DNA of 64,000 nt from Spirometra erinaceieuropaei. Lineage: Eukaryota > Platyhelminthes > Cestoda > Diphyllobothriidea > Diphyllobothriidae. A program made the position numbers and the translations under genes. Where the stretch lies: contig CACRXP010000726.1 of assembly GCA_902702965.1 (NCBI GenBank), positions 97,522-161,521 of the forward strand, read 5' to 3'. Positions 1 to 10,264 of the stretch are shown here, piece by piece. A model generated the notes under the pieces. That model ran no database searches. It had not been told where the DNA came from and saw only the letters and a list, made by a program, of their open reading frames with translations. Every line of letters starts with the position of its first letter. The stretch's first letter is position 1.

Positions 1-2157
1 GGTGGTGGTGGTGGTCAAACCAAGGCCCGACTCAACATAGTCCATCAGTACATGGAAGTGTTTTCTTGACCTTCGGTACCCGGTCTTCGTTGTTGGCAAA
101 GACAATGAGATGGGCTGTCTACAGCTCTTGGCGCAAATTTTCACGCGTGGAGAAGTACAATATGTGGCATCGAAGCCGGTTATATGAGGCCTGGTTGCAG
201 CCGTACCAAGTAATAGTAAGTGAATTGACGAAGCCCCTAATGTGCTCGACCTAGAACTCCAGGATATGTGATGTTTCTGACGGTAGGGTCACCTCATACG
301 AGCATGTTTTCATCATTAACGTGTTACACTGGAAACGGTGGCTAAGGAACACAGTCCAGTAGTTGTGAATGACATGAGCGAGGGTGCATCTATGAGGTCT
401 TGCTGCTGTTGGCAAAGCAAAAGACGGTGTGGTTGACGAGGTTGTGGTCTGAAGAAGTCTTCGGCAGCGGAAGTTCAGTCCTGTTAGTTCTCTACTCGTG
501 ACTGTCAAGTACTCCATCCCAGGTGGGGTTGGCTGTCTACTCGTGCGTTGAAATCGTCAAAAAACCAGTTCGCCTGCCTTCCAAACAAACACGAGAGCAT
601 GCAAATTATCCTACAACTGGTCTTTCGTTTCGTCAAGACTTGTCATTACTAGAGCTCCAAAAGTTTCTTGCTTCTGCTTCGTTAAGGTGTCCCTGTTCCG
701 AGGAGCCTGTCTCACTGAGGGTGGCAATGTGCACTTTCTATCTAGCCACTTTGGTCGATCAGCCACAGCGTTACCTATGACATAGCGTATATTTCAAGAT
801 GTCAAAGTGAGTGACGCCATTCTGTCAGTAGGGGGTGTTGAGGGATGTTGTCTTTAATTGTGATATTTCGACGTCGGGCAGCCACGGTCAACTGTGTAGA
901 CTGTGTGGTAAAAACTATCAGGGCAGATTATACAGCTCATTCCCAAGTGAAAAGGTAAGCAGTGCTCAAACATCCTAGGCGACCCAGAAAAACCCTTGCC
1001 ACCTACGCGATTGCATCTTGCTTTGATTGTAAATGCTGACGTGGTACTGATGACTGAGTGCTGGCGACGGCTTGCGGACTTTCAGCCTCTGTCTCCTTCG
1101 AATCTCATTTCGATTCAACGACATTAATCAAGGCGTCTGGCGATGACACCGGAGGCAACAGCTGAATTCGCATGCCACAACAACTTTGGCTCATATCCGC
1201 TAAGTGATCCAGGCTGTACACAAATTCAGCAAGTGTGGTAAGAAACGCCGGTCACCCACGTGTGATATACTCCGCTAGTTAAGGCTGTTATCGGTGGCCA
1301 CTGTGCTAATCGAGGCCTAGCGTAGTCACGCCGAAATCTGGGTGCTAAGTAAAGACAGAGTAGAACGGTTAACTCTAAAAAACTGCTACCTATACATGTT
1401 TTTTTAAAAAAATGTTATTGCTCATGGGTGACGCTTTTGAGCATACTAACAACAGAATGTCGAATTTAACCAAGAACGAATATATTACTCACACAAAACG
1501 GACTTTCGCACGGTCATTTGTCGGACTGTTCGAGACGGCTTTTAAACTGCACTATATCTTCCGAACCTTTGATATATGGATGATGTTAATTTGTCGGAAA
1601 ACCTCTGTAAAAACAAGTTCTAGAATGAGCACGTCATGTGGGAACGTCCATTAGAGACACTTTGTGGAAAGCAGTGCTGACTCAGATACATGTGCTCGCA
1701 TTTAGTGCGCCCGTGATCATCCCTTATCTGGTGGGCCTCTATGACGTCGCCGAATGAACCCCTAACGCTTGACAATCTACGGTACATGGCCTGAGAAGTA
1801 AAGGATAGGAATTTAGTTAAATTCAAGTGGGACCAACAGTTATTGACAGCTAGATTTGGAACTGTCAACACGTCGTGGCATGCATGGCTGTTCCTATAAC
1901 CAAGAACAACATAAGATATCTAGACTCTCTGATAGTACTACCCGGAAATGCGCTAACGACATGCGCAAACCAGTTGGCGAAAAAAATAACATCACGCAAA
2001 CAATTGACAAAAGGAAGGTTGACTAAATCTAAACAGATTTCCGCGCAACAACACCTGATCGTCTCAGCTGGACAGATTGAAGGCGGATCAGGGTACGTAG
2101 AGCAAAAATTTAGAATTTTTCGAACGACAGTAATGAATCAAAAGCGTGTGTGCTTAC
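1..2157. other. Unassigned sequence, probably ST7 intron
   Basis: The stretch begins with a short (GGT)n run. It follows the splice donor of ST7 coding exon 5, so it is probably intron 5 of that gene or a later part of it. I searched the minus strand for the next conserved ST7 segment (the part after the [11 protein letters not shown] helix) and did not find it. No other coding, RNA or repeat feature could be supported. Confidence 0.5.
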
Positions 2158-2355
2158 CTCGCGCATGATTTTTATGGCTTCTTTTAGTTTGCCCAGCTTC
2201 CGAGCACACATAGCTAATCGGCGGCGGATATAAATAAACGCGTGGATATCTCGAAGGTACACCGCTTCTTGGGCGGGACAGTGAGTGTGGGCCTGCTGTG
2301 ACTTCCTTAAAGATGCTTCAGATATTTTGTACGCCTGTTTAAACATCTTCTCCGT
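2158..2355 (-). CDS. ST7: ST7 coding exon 5
   Basis: 198 nt (66 codons) after acceptor gttttttag. It encodes [13 protein letters not shown], a poorly conserved middle, and the strongly conserved helix [18 protein letters not shown] ending in IMRE. Donor is GCGAG|gtaagc. The next exon is not in the window. Confidence 0.9.
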
Positions 2356-3858
2356 CTAAAAAACAGATGTGGAATTATAGTCTCTAGTAATTATGAATAC
2401 CGAATGGGAGAGGCCATCAGAATAATTGGCCAAGAAGGAGTAGGATACGATACAACGCCAAGTTCTATATACGGTTGAAGGAAATAGGCTTTGGTCCAGA
2501 ATTCGAAACAAAGATAAAAACGAAATTGCGGGCGAAGTGCCAGTAACTTTTATGAAAACTACCGTGCGGAAGCCGGTTGACAGTAAGGCATCGTCGACCA
2601 AAGCATCGCCGGCAGAGAAAATACAAAATATGGTCAGGGAGAATATATGCGGCTCAGTGTCGATCACGGTGCCACATTTACGGTGGCACAGAAGGCATCA
2701 TATTTGAATTCTGACCGCTGTCTTTGACGAAGGACAGGAGCAAAGAAAGCAGACGAGTCTCCCATATGTCCATATACAACATAATAAACTAAGTCTTAAG
2801 TAAAGTCTTCAATTACTTTCGAAGACATGTCAGCAGCTGTGCCAGGCAAAAAGCTGGGTAGTATCATTCGAGGGTAAAAAACGCCGCCGCAGACTAGTTC
2901 ATGAGAATAAACCGGCTTTATAACAGTTCCCGACAGAAAAGCAGTCGCCTCTAGGCATGATACTGGTATGAGCAGTATAGGCATACAAACGACGGCACCA
3001 GTTTGCTTTCATAACAAGTTTGACTACTAACATACCTCAATGATTGTGCTGCAGTCTTCTTCTGCCAAAAGAATCATTGCAGTCGAGCATTCTGGGTTTT
3101 TAGCGAGCGCTTCCTTAGCCTTTCTGATACGCTCTTCGGAATTTCTCTCCCTCCATGCAGTTTGCATAACTGAGAAAGAACATAATCTCAAAGGATAGAT
3201 GTACGTTCGTATTCGGGTTTCCCAGCATCTGCTTCACAAGTAAAGAACGTCTGGTGGTCTTGGGCAGACAAATTCATGTCATAATAGGTTAAAGGATCCT
3301 TTCCGAACTCCTTCATGACTTTCTGGTACTCTGCGCTCCGAAAAAGGCTGTAGGGGTTGCGTGAAACTTTACAGTCTAGAGGGGAAGGAGTAATCGTGTA
3401 AAGAGGCAAACCTTGGGGGTTTGAATACGGAGCCGCTGAGTCGACGCTTTCGCAATCGTTTTCCTCATCCGCGCCTCCAAGCAAAGGATATATATGTGTA
3501 AGGGAAATTTGTTCAATAAATGATGTGCCATATTTTTTGAAATACCACCACTCAAAAATCTAAAGATAGAGAGACTCGACAGAAACAACATACCAAAATC
3601 AACCCTGATAGGAAGGAGCTCGTTCCAGTAAGTGCTACGTAGAATTTTGGCGTCAGTGCATTAAGAAACATTGTCCCTGAAATTGTATAAGATAGCTGAC
3701 TACATAAAGGGCATACCGGGGCTTAGTTTATCGGACACCGACATCAAGGACAGGTAGAGGACCGGGACAGAAAAAAGAACAACAAGAAGCCAAAGAATTG
3801 TAGAGGGCCAAGCACAAAAATCCCTTAGTCTTTTTAGGCTGTCGGACGAGAAAACCAT
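2158..3858 (-). CDS. ST7: ST7 (suppressor of tumorigenicity 7) homologue, 5' five coding exons, partial
   Basis: Five exons, all with GT/AG borders and matching phases, give 304 codons of an ST7-family protein; the 3' exons lie beyond the window start. ST7 is a conserved animal membrane protein with tetratricopeptide-like helices; its biochemical role is poorly defined. Seen here: an N-terminal membrane segment ([18 protein letters not shown]), the block [19 protein letters not shown], a second hydrophobic stretch running into IFEWWYF, the signature [19 protein letters not shown], and the helices AWRERN...LLAEED and [14 protein letters not shown]. The start at 3858 fits the length of the family N terminus; an in-frame ATG at 3963 would add 35 residues. 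Introns 1-3 are only 40, 34 and 35 nt; intron 4 is 680 nt. No damage is visible, so it is probably functional. Confidence 0.93.
3036..3169 (-). CDS. ST7: ST7 coding exon 4
   Basis: 134 nt after acceptor ttctttctcag. It encodes [20 protein letters not shown] and then [12 protein letters not shown], the helical repeat region of ST7. Donor is TTGAG|gtatgt; it ends in phase 0 before a 680-nt intron. Confidence 0.9.
3205..3559 (-). CDS. ST7: ST7 coding exon 3
   Basis: 355 nt after acceptor ctatctttag. It opens with [17 protein letters not shown], runs through [10 protein letters not shown], a lineage-specific acidic/Ser-rich linker, [11 protein letters not shown], then the family signature [19 protein letters not shown]. 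Donor is CGAAC|gtacat; the exon ends in phase 1. Confidence 0.92.
3594..3676 (-). CDS. ST7: ST7 coding exon 2
   Basis: 83 nt between acceptor ttatacaatttcag and donor TTTTG|gtatgt. It encodes the near-invariant block [19 protein letters not shown] and the start of the second hydrophobic segment (FLSGLIL). It ends on a codon boundary after 75 codons. Confidence 0.9.
3717..3858 (-). CDS. ST7: ST7 coding exon 1
   Basis: 142 nt, residues 1-47 plus one base. It encodes the N terminus and first transmembrane segment. Donor is CCCCG|gtatgc at 3716-3715. The exon ends in phase 1, which matches the GG that opens exon 2. Confidence 0.85.
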
Positions 3859-4740
3859 AATTCCAGCTCGATCACAAATTCGACCATTGGCTACAGCTGC
3901 CAATGACCAAACATTTGATTCGCGCTCTCCTTTTCTTTGGTTCAAGCTTCTCGAGCCAAGCAAGGACCCAAAATGGAAACCCTGTTTGACGCTGATGACC
4001 CAGACGTACGCGATAATTATATTTTATCAGTCAAAAGGTTAGATGCGCTTTCAATAACGACCTGCGCCTGCCGGAAATCAGGCTCATTGTATATGTTGCA
4101 GTAGGAAGTAGTAAAGTTGACAAAGTTCTTATAAGTTCAGTTAGAGATGGACTTGCCAGTGTATGTATGGACTCCTATATAGAGTTCTACTTTCGTGCAA
4201 AAACCTGCTCACGTGCCGAAACTTCAGTTAAACACTCGAGTACAAGCCAAAAGCCTGAAAAGGTCGTTTGGGAGAGAATTGCTAAGGAGTTGATAACCAG
4301 TAGTGACAAATCGGTTAGCGTAGCGGGGTGACAGTTCAAAGGCAAAAAAATAACATTGTGGAATGAAAATTGCTAAAAAGCAATAAGGAAAAAGGCCACA
4401 AATTCCGCAAAATACCACTGCAAGGTGTGCAAAAAAATTGAAATTTGTCAGATACCATAGCTGCAAACATCTTGCGATACTAAAAATAAAATCGTGAATG
4501 AAATCAATATGGGCAACGCGGGGATAAACTTCGTCGCTGAAATGAGGTCAAAACTACTTGAGTCAAGGAACCTGTGGCGAGATTATGCTCTAATTCGAAG
4601 TCAGCTCATGTTATAATGGTCTTGCCTCTGCCAAACATTCTAGCTCTTTTTTGCGTAAGCAGACTACAGACGAGACTGGAGAACTAATTCCAGGAGCAAC
4701 AGCATGTACCCATCCTCATCACTCCAAATGTTCGCACTGG
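3859..4740. other. ST7 upstream region, nothing recognised
   Basis: This region lies 5' of the ST7 start codon and should hold its 5' UTR and promoter. I see no clear promoter motif, exon or repeat. The right end grades into a degenerate LINE. Confidence 0.4.
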
Positions 4741-5078
4741 CCACCAACAGTAATGTTCACCGAAAGCCTACTCGATCTTAGGCGTCCCGATGTTAATCTG
4801 CGAGGAACCACTGGTGAGTACCATACGGGCGAAGTTGATGAGGCGCGACTGGAGTCAAAGCTAGACCTCCTCGAGCAATGATCAAAAGCCTGGCTTCTAT
4901 TGTTCAACGTAAACAAGTGTAACTTCCTTCGCGTCGGTGGAACCAGTTCTCCTAATCGCACGGTCTACCGTCTGACTGGCAAACCACTGCAAGAAGTCGA
5001 CGCTCAGAAGAACTTGGGTGTTTTGATTACAACCTCACTTTAGCATTCGCTGCAATGCTCAAAGGTAGCCAAGTCGGC

Positions 5079-5090
5079 GATGTCTATTCT
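5079..5090 (+). repeat. Left 12-bp target site duplication of PLE-1
   Basis: GATGTCTATTCT, identical to 6542-6553. Removing 5091-6541 plus one duplicate restores the LINE reading frame across the site. Confidence 0.9.
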
Positions 5091-5126
5091 GATAGAAGCG
5101 AACAGGCGAGTCCCAGGTAGCAGTTC

Positions 5127-5221
5127 AGAAGATGAAGATGCGATCACTGGGACAAGAAGTTTATTTGCCTGACATTTCGGATTCTCACTCGAACCCATCA
5201 TCAGAGACATTCGCAGATAGA
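5127..5221 (-). repeat. PLE-1 3' inverted terminal repeat
   Basis: 95 bp, reverse complement of 6447-6541 with about four mismatches. It contains the C-terminal codons and stop of the PLE-1 open reading frame and a minus-strand hammerhead core. Confidence 0.9.
5166..5209 (-). ncRNA. Hammerhead ribozyme core (type I, minimal stem III), PLE-1 3' end
   Basis: On the minus strand, in order: TGTCT (stem I), CTGATGA core at 5204-5198, stem II GGGTTC / GAATCC around loop GAGTGA, GAAA at 5178-5175, short stem III ATGT, cleavage base C at 5171, and AGGCA closing stem I. Stem III is so short that activity as a dimer is expected, as known for hammerheads of Penelope-like elements. Here stem III has a U-G wobble instead of the perfect ACGT of the other copy. 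Self-cleavage is inferred. Confidence 0.82.
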
Positions 5222-6448
5222 GGTGAAGGTGGCACCAGGAGTGCAGTATTTATAGCACGTGGCTGCCGTGGGACCGTATGCGCACTGCAATTAACAGTTC
5301 TCACAATCGCCGCTGGGGTCGTAATTGATGCGGCGGTGGCTTGGCGGTCCGAGTTGTTAATCGCCGCGATTTCGTCATCCGTGCTCGATGCTGGTGTGAC
5401 GATTGCTCGGCAAACTGGCTCACTGTCACCGTGATAATTGCTTACCCGCGCCCTCCCCACGTGACTGATTCTCCTGCCCAGGGAAAATCGCAATACGGAA
5501 TAGGCCACCGGGAGGTCATTGTGTTTGTTGATGGATTGCGGGCCTGAGAACCATGACTCGAGCAGCTCGCGGCTCACGCGGTTGTCACCCCTTGCGAGGA
5601 TTTCGGCCTCTTGAAATTTGAAATTATGGCCGGGTCCCGTCGAGTGTGCCGCCACCTGAGAGTTAGCGTCTCCCCGCCTCACTGCTGCTGCGTGCTCGGC
5701 AATTCGCGTACGGAGTAATCTCCCAGTTTCTCCGACATAATTGCTTTGTCCGCAACTACACCAGATCCGGTAAACGACTCCAGACGTTTCCTGCCGTGGC
5801 AGCGGGTCTTTTGGCCTCATTACTTGGCGCCTAATGGTTGCTTCCGGCCTGTGTGCAACCCCAATTCCAAGTGGAGTGAGAAGACGACTGACGGCTTCCG
5901 AGACGTTCTTCACGTACGGAAGAGCCCGCCAAAATTTGGGGCTAGTTGGATTTGGTCTCTGGTGTCCTTTTCGTATGCACTGGTTGACAAAGTTGCGCGG
6001 GTAGCCATTGGCTCTCATTACCCGTCGAAGATATTGTAATTCAGCAACCTTGTCTTCCATTTCACTGCAGTGCGTCTCAACACGCCGGTATAGCGCCCTT
6101 ACGCAACTGCGTTTGTGACTGATCGGGTGGTTGATATTGAAGTTCAGTATTTGCGTCGTATTTGTCGCTTTCCTGAACACATTAGTTTTTAGGCCACCGC
6201 AATCTTTACGGCAGACGAGGACATCGAGGAAGGCCAGCTGATTGTTTTCCTCCTCCTCCATCGTAAATTGAATGTCCGGGAAGACGGCGTTGAGTTGTTC
6301 TTTGAAAGTCAGCACCTGATCCCGTTCGATGACGACGAAGGTGTCATCCACATACCGAGCCCAGAATTTCGGTCTGTGGTGTCGGAAAACCAGCGACTCC
6401 AGCCGTTGAGGGACCGCCTCGGCTATGAGTCCCGAAATCGCCGATTTC
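5185..6448 (-). CDS. Penelope-like element polyprotein, C-terminal part: RT end + GIY-YIG endonuclease
   Basis: An uninterrupted frame of about 421 codons with no start codon, because the element is 5'-truncated; it opens directly at the inner edge of the inverted repeat with KSAISGLIAEAV. Near the start is the RT catalytic box FWARYVDDTFVV, followed by the palm/thumb region (EEENNQLAFLDVLV, HKRSCVRALYRRV). The C-terminal third carries a GIY-YIG nuclease: VVYRIWCSCGQSNYVGETGR, with downstream R and H residues (TRIAEH). A Ser/Ala/Thr-rich tail ends in SANVSDDGFE. The last codons and the TGA stop lie inside the hammerhead. The frame has no stops or shifts, suggesting a fairly recent insertion; without the N-terminal RT fingers it cannot be autonomous. 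Confidence 0.9.
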
Positions 6449-6541
6449 TATCTGCGAATGTCTCTGATGATGGGTTCGAGCGAGAATCCGAAACGTCAGG
6501 CAAATAAACTTCTTGTCCCGGTGATCGCATCTTCATCTTCT
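6447..6541 (+). repeat. PLE-1 5' inverted terminal repeat
   Basis: 95 bp, inverted copy of 5127-5221. It abuts the truncated RT frame on one side and the right target duplication on the other. Confidence 0.9.
6459..6502 (+). ncRNA. Hammerhead ribozyme core (type I, minimal stem III), PLE-1 inverted copy
   Basis: On the plus strand: TGTCT (6459-6463), CTGATGA (6464-6470), stem II GGGTTC / GAATCC, GAAA (6490-6493), self-complementary stem III ACGT, cleavage base C at 6497, AGGCA (6498-6502) closing stem I. All invariant core bases are present. It points opposite to the element's coding strand. Confidence 0.85.
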
Positions 6542-6553
6542 GATGTCTATTCT
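6542..6553 (+). repeat. Right 12-bp target site duplication of PLE-1
   Basis: GATGTCTATTCT, identical to 5079-5090. Confidence 0.9.
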
Positions 6554-7284
6554 ATACCTCGTCAAACTGGCGTTCTTTTCCTTTGATGAATACTGCTTCG
6601 CCAATGTCTTTCAAACTCTTTTTCGACCGCATCTGGAGTTTGCTGTCGAAGCCTGGAGACCCTGGTCCACTAAAGACCTCGGCATACTCGAAAAAGTTCA
6701 ATGGCGAGCAACGAAACTTGTATCTGGTCATTGGTCACTACCCTACGAAACACGATTAGTTAATTTTGATCTTTTTCCTTTGAGTTACAGACTGCTACGT
6801 GGGAACCTGATGCAAGCTTTCCGCATCCTGCGCAATCAGGGCTGCTGCCTCGCATTCGGAGACTTCTTCGAGTTGGAGACTACGGCTAACCTTAGAGGCC
6901 ATCCACGCAAGCTTCGTGTGACTGGTGCCCGGCTGGACACACGAAGGTTCTTCTTCTCCAACAGAGTGGTTGCAGGTTGGAATGCGTTGCTTGATGTTGT
7001 TGTTATGTCGGGATCCCTAGACACTTTTAAAAGGACGCTAGACCAACATTAGAGCGCGCACCACAATAACGCCGGACTACAGTCACCTTGATAGCCAACG
7101 TTGACAATTTAGTGCTATGGCGAAGATACTACCAACGTTCAAGTAACATATTTTTTCGTAATTTATTAATTGTGGACCACGTCGCACACCGCTGCTCGCA
7201 CTCACCACGATGCCTGCAGACAAAAATGTCACTTCGTTTCCTGCATTTTAGGTGTGTTTCAACTGTCTGGTGCATTTAATCAAC

Positions 7285-7500
7285 TAACCGAGTTCATATG
7301 CCTCTATGCGGAAAACGTTGGGGCTTTCAAAAAAAGACTAGATAAATTCATGCCTGATGGTCAAACATTTACACGATATCAATGACTGGCATAACTTCTA
7401 TGTAAATATCTGCATGTTTTTTCATACGTCTACCAGTAAATAGGGTTATCCAAGGCTCTGCCTCTATCCCTCATATATACTGAATTCTACTGAATTAATT
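7285..7500 (+). mobile_element. CR1-like LINE 3' end fragment (family J)
   Basis: A short C-terminal read-through (VGAFKKRLDKFM) followed by a 3' UTR with AAGGCTCTGCC and TATATAC...GAATT. The same 3' UTR recurs at about 53470-53590 on the plus strand, which marks it as a LINE tail family. Confidence 0.55.
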
Positions 7501-7579
7501 ATAAATGCTGTTAACACATGACATTATGCGTTCATCAGTACAGTTTTTGTTATTCCCCTTATATTTCTTTCATGTCAAT

Positions 7580-8545
7580 TCTTTTCAATTTTCTTCGTAT
7601 ACTTCCTCTGCCTGATAGTCTCTAAAGCACGTAGATCCACCGGGTTTAGCCTCCGAAACTTTAAAACTAGTGACATTAGAATGCGCCTTTATAATATGTA
7701 CGTTCGACCTGGCCTGGAATACTGTTCGTTTTTTCTTTTCCTCAGGCGTGCTGCTGAGCGGAAGAAGATGGAATCCGTCCAACGCTTTTTATCAAGACAG
7801 TTTTAACCCCGGAACTCCGGAATTTGTCTTGCCAAGATTGTTGCCGGTTTACGAGCCTTGATCCTTTATGATTTTATAGATAACAAAACGAACAGTCTTT
7901 ACTATTTAGGCGTTTTTATAATCGTACCTTTAAGTCACTCACTTCTTTAAGACATCTTGACCAAACCATGACGTAACAGTCCCCGTGAGGTCTTTTTATT
8001 TCTTCCTCTGGCACGTACCGTTAAATATCGTCGGTTATTTTCTGTAAATGCGATGTCTATTTGGAATATACTTCCTCAGGAAATCGAAAGCTCTGACAAA
8101 TTATGCTTTGTCTATGAGAACTATTACTCGATTTTTGTATTCGGGAAAACTCCCACAAATTTTGGGTACTGAATTCATTGACAGACTATACCGTTGCGAT
8201 GGCGCTTGTGGTCTCTGATCTCTAGGACCGGTCTTACCAGGGACAATTTCTTTAGCCAACTTCAGCGACAGCTGTTCTTCAGTGCTTCTGTCCCGACCAG
8301 CCCTGACTTCATGAAAAGAATTGGCGATTAAAAATACCCTATGCAGTGCTTCCCCTCCCTTTCTTGAATGTCGTCATTTAATTAGCAGCAGTTTTTTTCC
8401 AGAGCCCATCAAACTACAGAGACCACCATCAACTTGATTTTTATTTCTTTTTGACGGGAGTTTTTTCATGACTGGCCGAATTTTTGTTTAAAGTCCCCTA
8501 GGCAATGCTCGTAAGTTGGCATTAAATAGAGCTATTATTATTATT
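7580..8545 (+). mobile_element. L2/CR1-like LINE C terminus and 3' UTR (family K), degenerate
   Basis: Plus-strand coding remains read MRLYNMYVRPGLEYCSF, MESVQRFLSRQ, and later NAMSIWNILPQEIESSDK, the usual LINE thumb/C-terminal motifs, broken by stops. The 3' UTR (about 8205-8545) ends in GGCATTAAATAGAGC and an (ATT)n tail. Related 3' UTRs occur at 53045-53385 and 50497-50665. The element is 5'-truncated and inactive. Confidence 0.75.
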
Positions 8546-8689
8546 ATTGAAATTATTCCTTGTTTAAGATTTTTGTTTAATCTCCTCTGATAATGCCTGT
8601 AGATCGACGTTAAATACAACTATTTTGCTATTATTACTATTTTTATTATTATACTTATTATTATTATTGTTATTATTATGGACGCCACT
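8546..8689 (+). repeat. Second family K tail copy with (TTA)n microsatellite
   Basis: About 90 bp resembling the last part of the family K 3' UTR (TTTGTTTAATCTCC...GACGTTAAATACAACTATTT) directly follows the first (ATT)n tail and ends in a longer TTA/TAT-rich run. It looks like a tail duplication or a second very short insertion. Confidence 0.55.
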
Positions 8690-9503
8690 CAACCTTCGTT
8701 TTGTAAAATCCTGGTGTTTGTGTTTGGGAAGCCAAGTCATGCATGTAGCCTTGCGCAGACTGGGTCGCCAGACAGATCAGCCACAGCTCTCATTCCTCGC
8801 GCCTGTAAACTGAACGTCTGTGACCGTCATTGGGTCCTGGAAATGGGAAGGTCGTGTGAGGTTGACAATTCAGTACATTTTCATCACTATAAACAATCTG
8901 GCACGCTTTAAGCTATCACGATGCGCTAAAAGCCGTGGTTTGGAAGGTTGCCAATTGACGGCATAACTTGGACATGGCAATGGGCTCAGTGTTGTGTGTT
9001 TGTGTGGAGCGGCCGACTAGGGGTCTGGGAGTCAGGATGCAATGACCCCTTCTTAATGCGGCCTCTATGGCACTTCCACCTAGTGGAATCCGTGACGGGT
9101 GTGCAAGACTCTTAGGGACGACTCTGGCCGCCCAATCCTTCCCTATTGTTTTCTGAAAACTTTTGAATTATTTCCAAGAGCTTTTTGTGGACAAGGGGTG
9201 TGCCGGTAAACCTTAATGTGGGTCGGGCCGTGCTATCCCCCTGCGCCCTCACCCGCCTTCAGTGTTCTTCACTCCGTCTTGACACTGGCCCCACGTAGGG
9301 CAAATGTAGTGAGTCCGATGTCGTGCAAGTCTACCAGCATTATAAAAACCCATGCACAAGTACAGTACTGCTCTCATCCTGCCGAGGAGCACGCGGTGGA
9401 CATCATCGGTCGTGGCATCCTGCCTATTCTTCTCATTCGTCACCTTCTTCTCCCCTTCCTTCCCGTCGCCCCACTCGTTGTCACCAGACTGGCAGGGTAA
9501 GCC
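8690..9503 (+). mobile_element. 5' part of the RTE-like LINE (left side of the Gypsy-1 insertion)
   Basis: The last codons before Gypsy-1 read QTGRVS, and across both Gypsy insertions the frame continues as PLALAAWNV then [11 protein letters not shown], the start of the endonuclease domain at 19653. So this is the 5' UTR/start region of the LINE resuming beyond 19648. Parts of 8690-8935 and 9190-9300 resemble the 3' UTR of the same LINE at 23680-23880, so the interval may be composite. Confidence 0.65.
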
Positions 9504-9740
9504 TGTTATGTATGCAAAACAGAAGGGTAATTGGAAATAGGACATGTACTGAGTACGATAGACAGCACAAGTGAGGAGGCTTGGGGGGGAACGGCCGGGT
9601 ATATGGCAAGGGGGACTGTCATAGGCTGATGGGTGGCCAATCAGCACAAAGACGGTGTGAACAGGGGTCATGACCTTGATCGTTCGCTTGTCACGCGTTT
9701 GTGGCATGATGTCCTGACGGCCCGAGCAGGATACGCTGCA
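9504..9740 (-). repeat. Gypsy-1 3' LTR
   Basis: 237 bp; on the minus strand it starts TGCAGCGTATCC and ends CATAACA. It is preceded on that strand by the purine tract AGGGTGGAGGGA, a normal polypurine tract for plus-strand priming. Confidence 0.92.
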
Positions 9741-9804
9741 TCCCTCCACCCTAAAGTGGAGGGCATGGGGAGGAGGAGAGGGCGAGGGAAACAGTAAAGT
9801 AATA

Positions 9805-10260
9805 GTGGATAGTCAGACAATGTTCTAATAAGATTCGTCCTGAAAGCGTTGGACAAGTTTGCGTATTCGGGTTGATCTTCTCAGGGCGGTATTTTCTACC
9901 TCTGCGCCGCTTTGTGCAGGCACTGGCTCCTCTGCCTCTAAGATACTGCTGATCGGGGCAGAAGGAGGAGGAGGAGGAGGAACATTCGTCTCAGTCGTTG
10001 GCGTAGTGCTCTGTGCAGGCAGTAGGTGTTCAGTCCTCGGGATGTGAGGATCCCTATCAAGAGTTGGTGGCAGTTCGAACTTTCTGAACTCTCCACTTAC
10101 TTTGTCCGTTCGGCTGCGAACTTGGTCCAGATGCCGACGCAGAACTCTCCCATCTTTTAACTCTTATTCTACTATTTGCCCATCGCATGTTCGAACTACC
10201 GCTAGACACCAGTTCGTTTCGTGTTCGAGTCTCGTGAAGACACTTTCGTTAGGGGCGACG
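9805..10260 (-). pseudogene. Gypsy-1 pol C-terminal tail
   Basis: After the CR1 insertion the integrase C terminus resumes: FTRLEHETNWCLAVVRTC, one in-frame TAG, LKDGRVLRRHLDQVRSR, a Pro/Ser-rich linker with PPPPPPSAP, and the terminal motif LRRSTRIRKLVQRF. This tail pattern is usual for metazoan Gypsy integrases. One stop codon and the inserted LINE break it. Confidence 0.85.
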
Positions 10261-10264
10261 GCTC

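Larger units (their letters stand above)
5091..6541 (-). mobile_element. Penelope-like element PLE-1, 5'-truncated, with inverted terminal repeats
   Basis: A 1451-bp insertion with a perfect 12-bp target duplication, nested in a CR1-like LINE. It encodes the end of a Penelope-type reverse transcriptase fused to a GIY-YIG endonuclease. It is flanked by 95-bp inverted repeats (5127-5221 and 6447-6541), about 96% identical, each holding a hammerhead ribozyme core. About 36 bp of extra sequence (5091-5126) lies outside the left repeat. Penelope-like elements are known to have LTR-like ends in direct or inverted orientation and to carry hammerhead motifs; this copy lacks most of its reverse transcriptase. 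Confidence 0.92.
4741..7080 (+). mobile_element. CR1-like LINE, 5'-truncated, interrupted by a Penelope-like element
   Basis: Two plus-strand pieces (about 4741-5090 and 6542-7052) are halves of one CR1-like reverse transcriptase C terminus. The left piece reads LLLFNVNKCNFLRVGG and LQEVDAQKNLGVLITTSL, with a stop replacing Trp in LLEQ(W)S. The right piece continues ILYLVKLAFFSFDEYCF, FRPHLEFAVEAWRPW, RATKLVSG and FKRTLDQ. The Penelope-like element sits between KSAMSIL and YLVK and duplicates 12 bp. The catalytic FADD region is degenerate (MFTES), so the copy is long dead and older than the inserted element. Confidence 0.85.
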
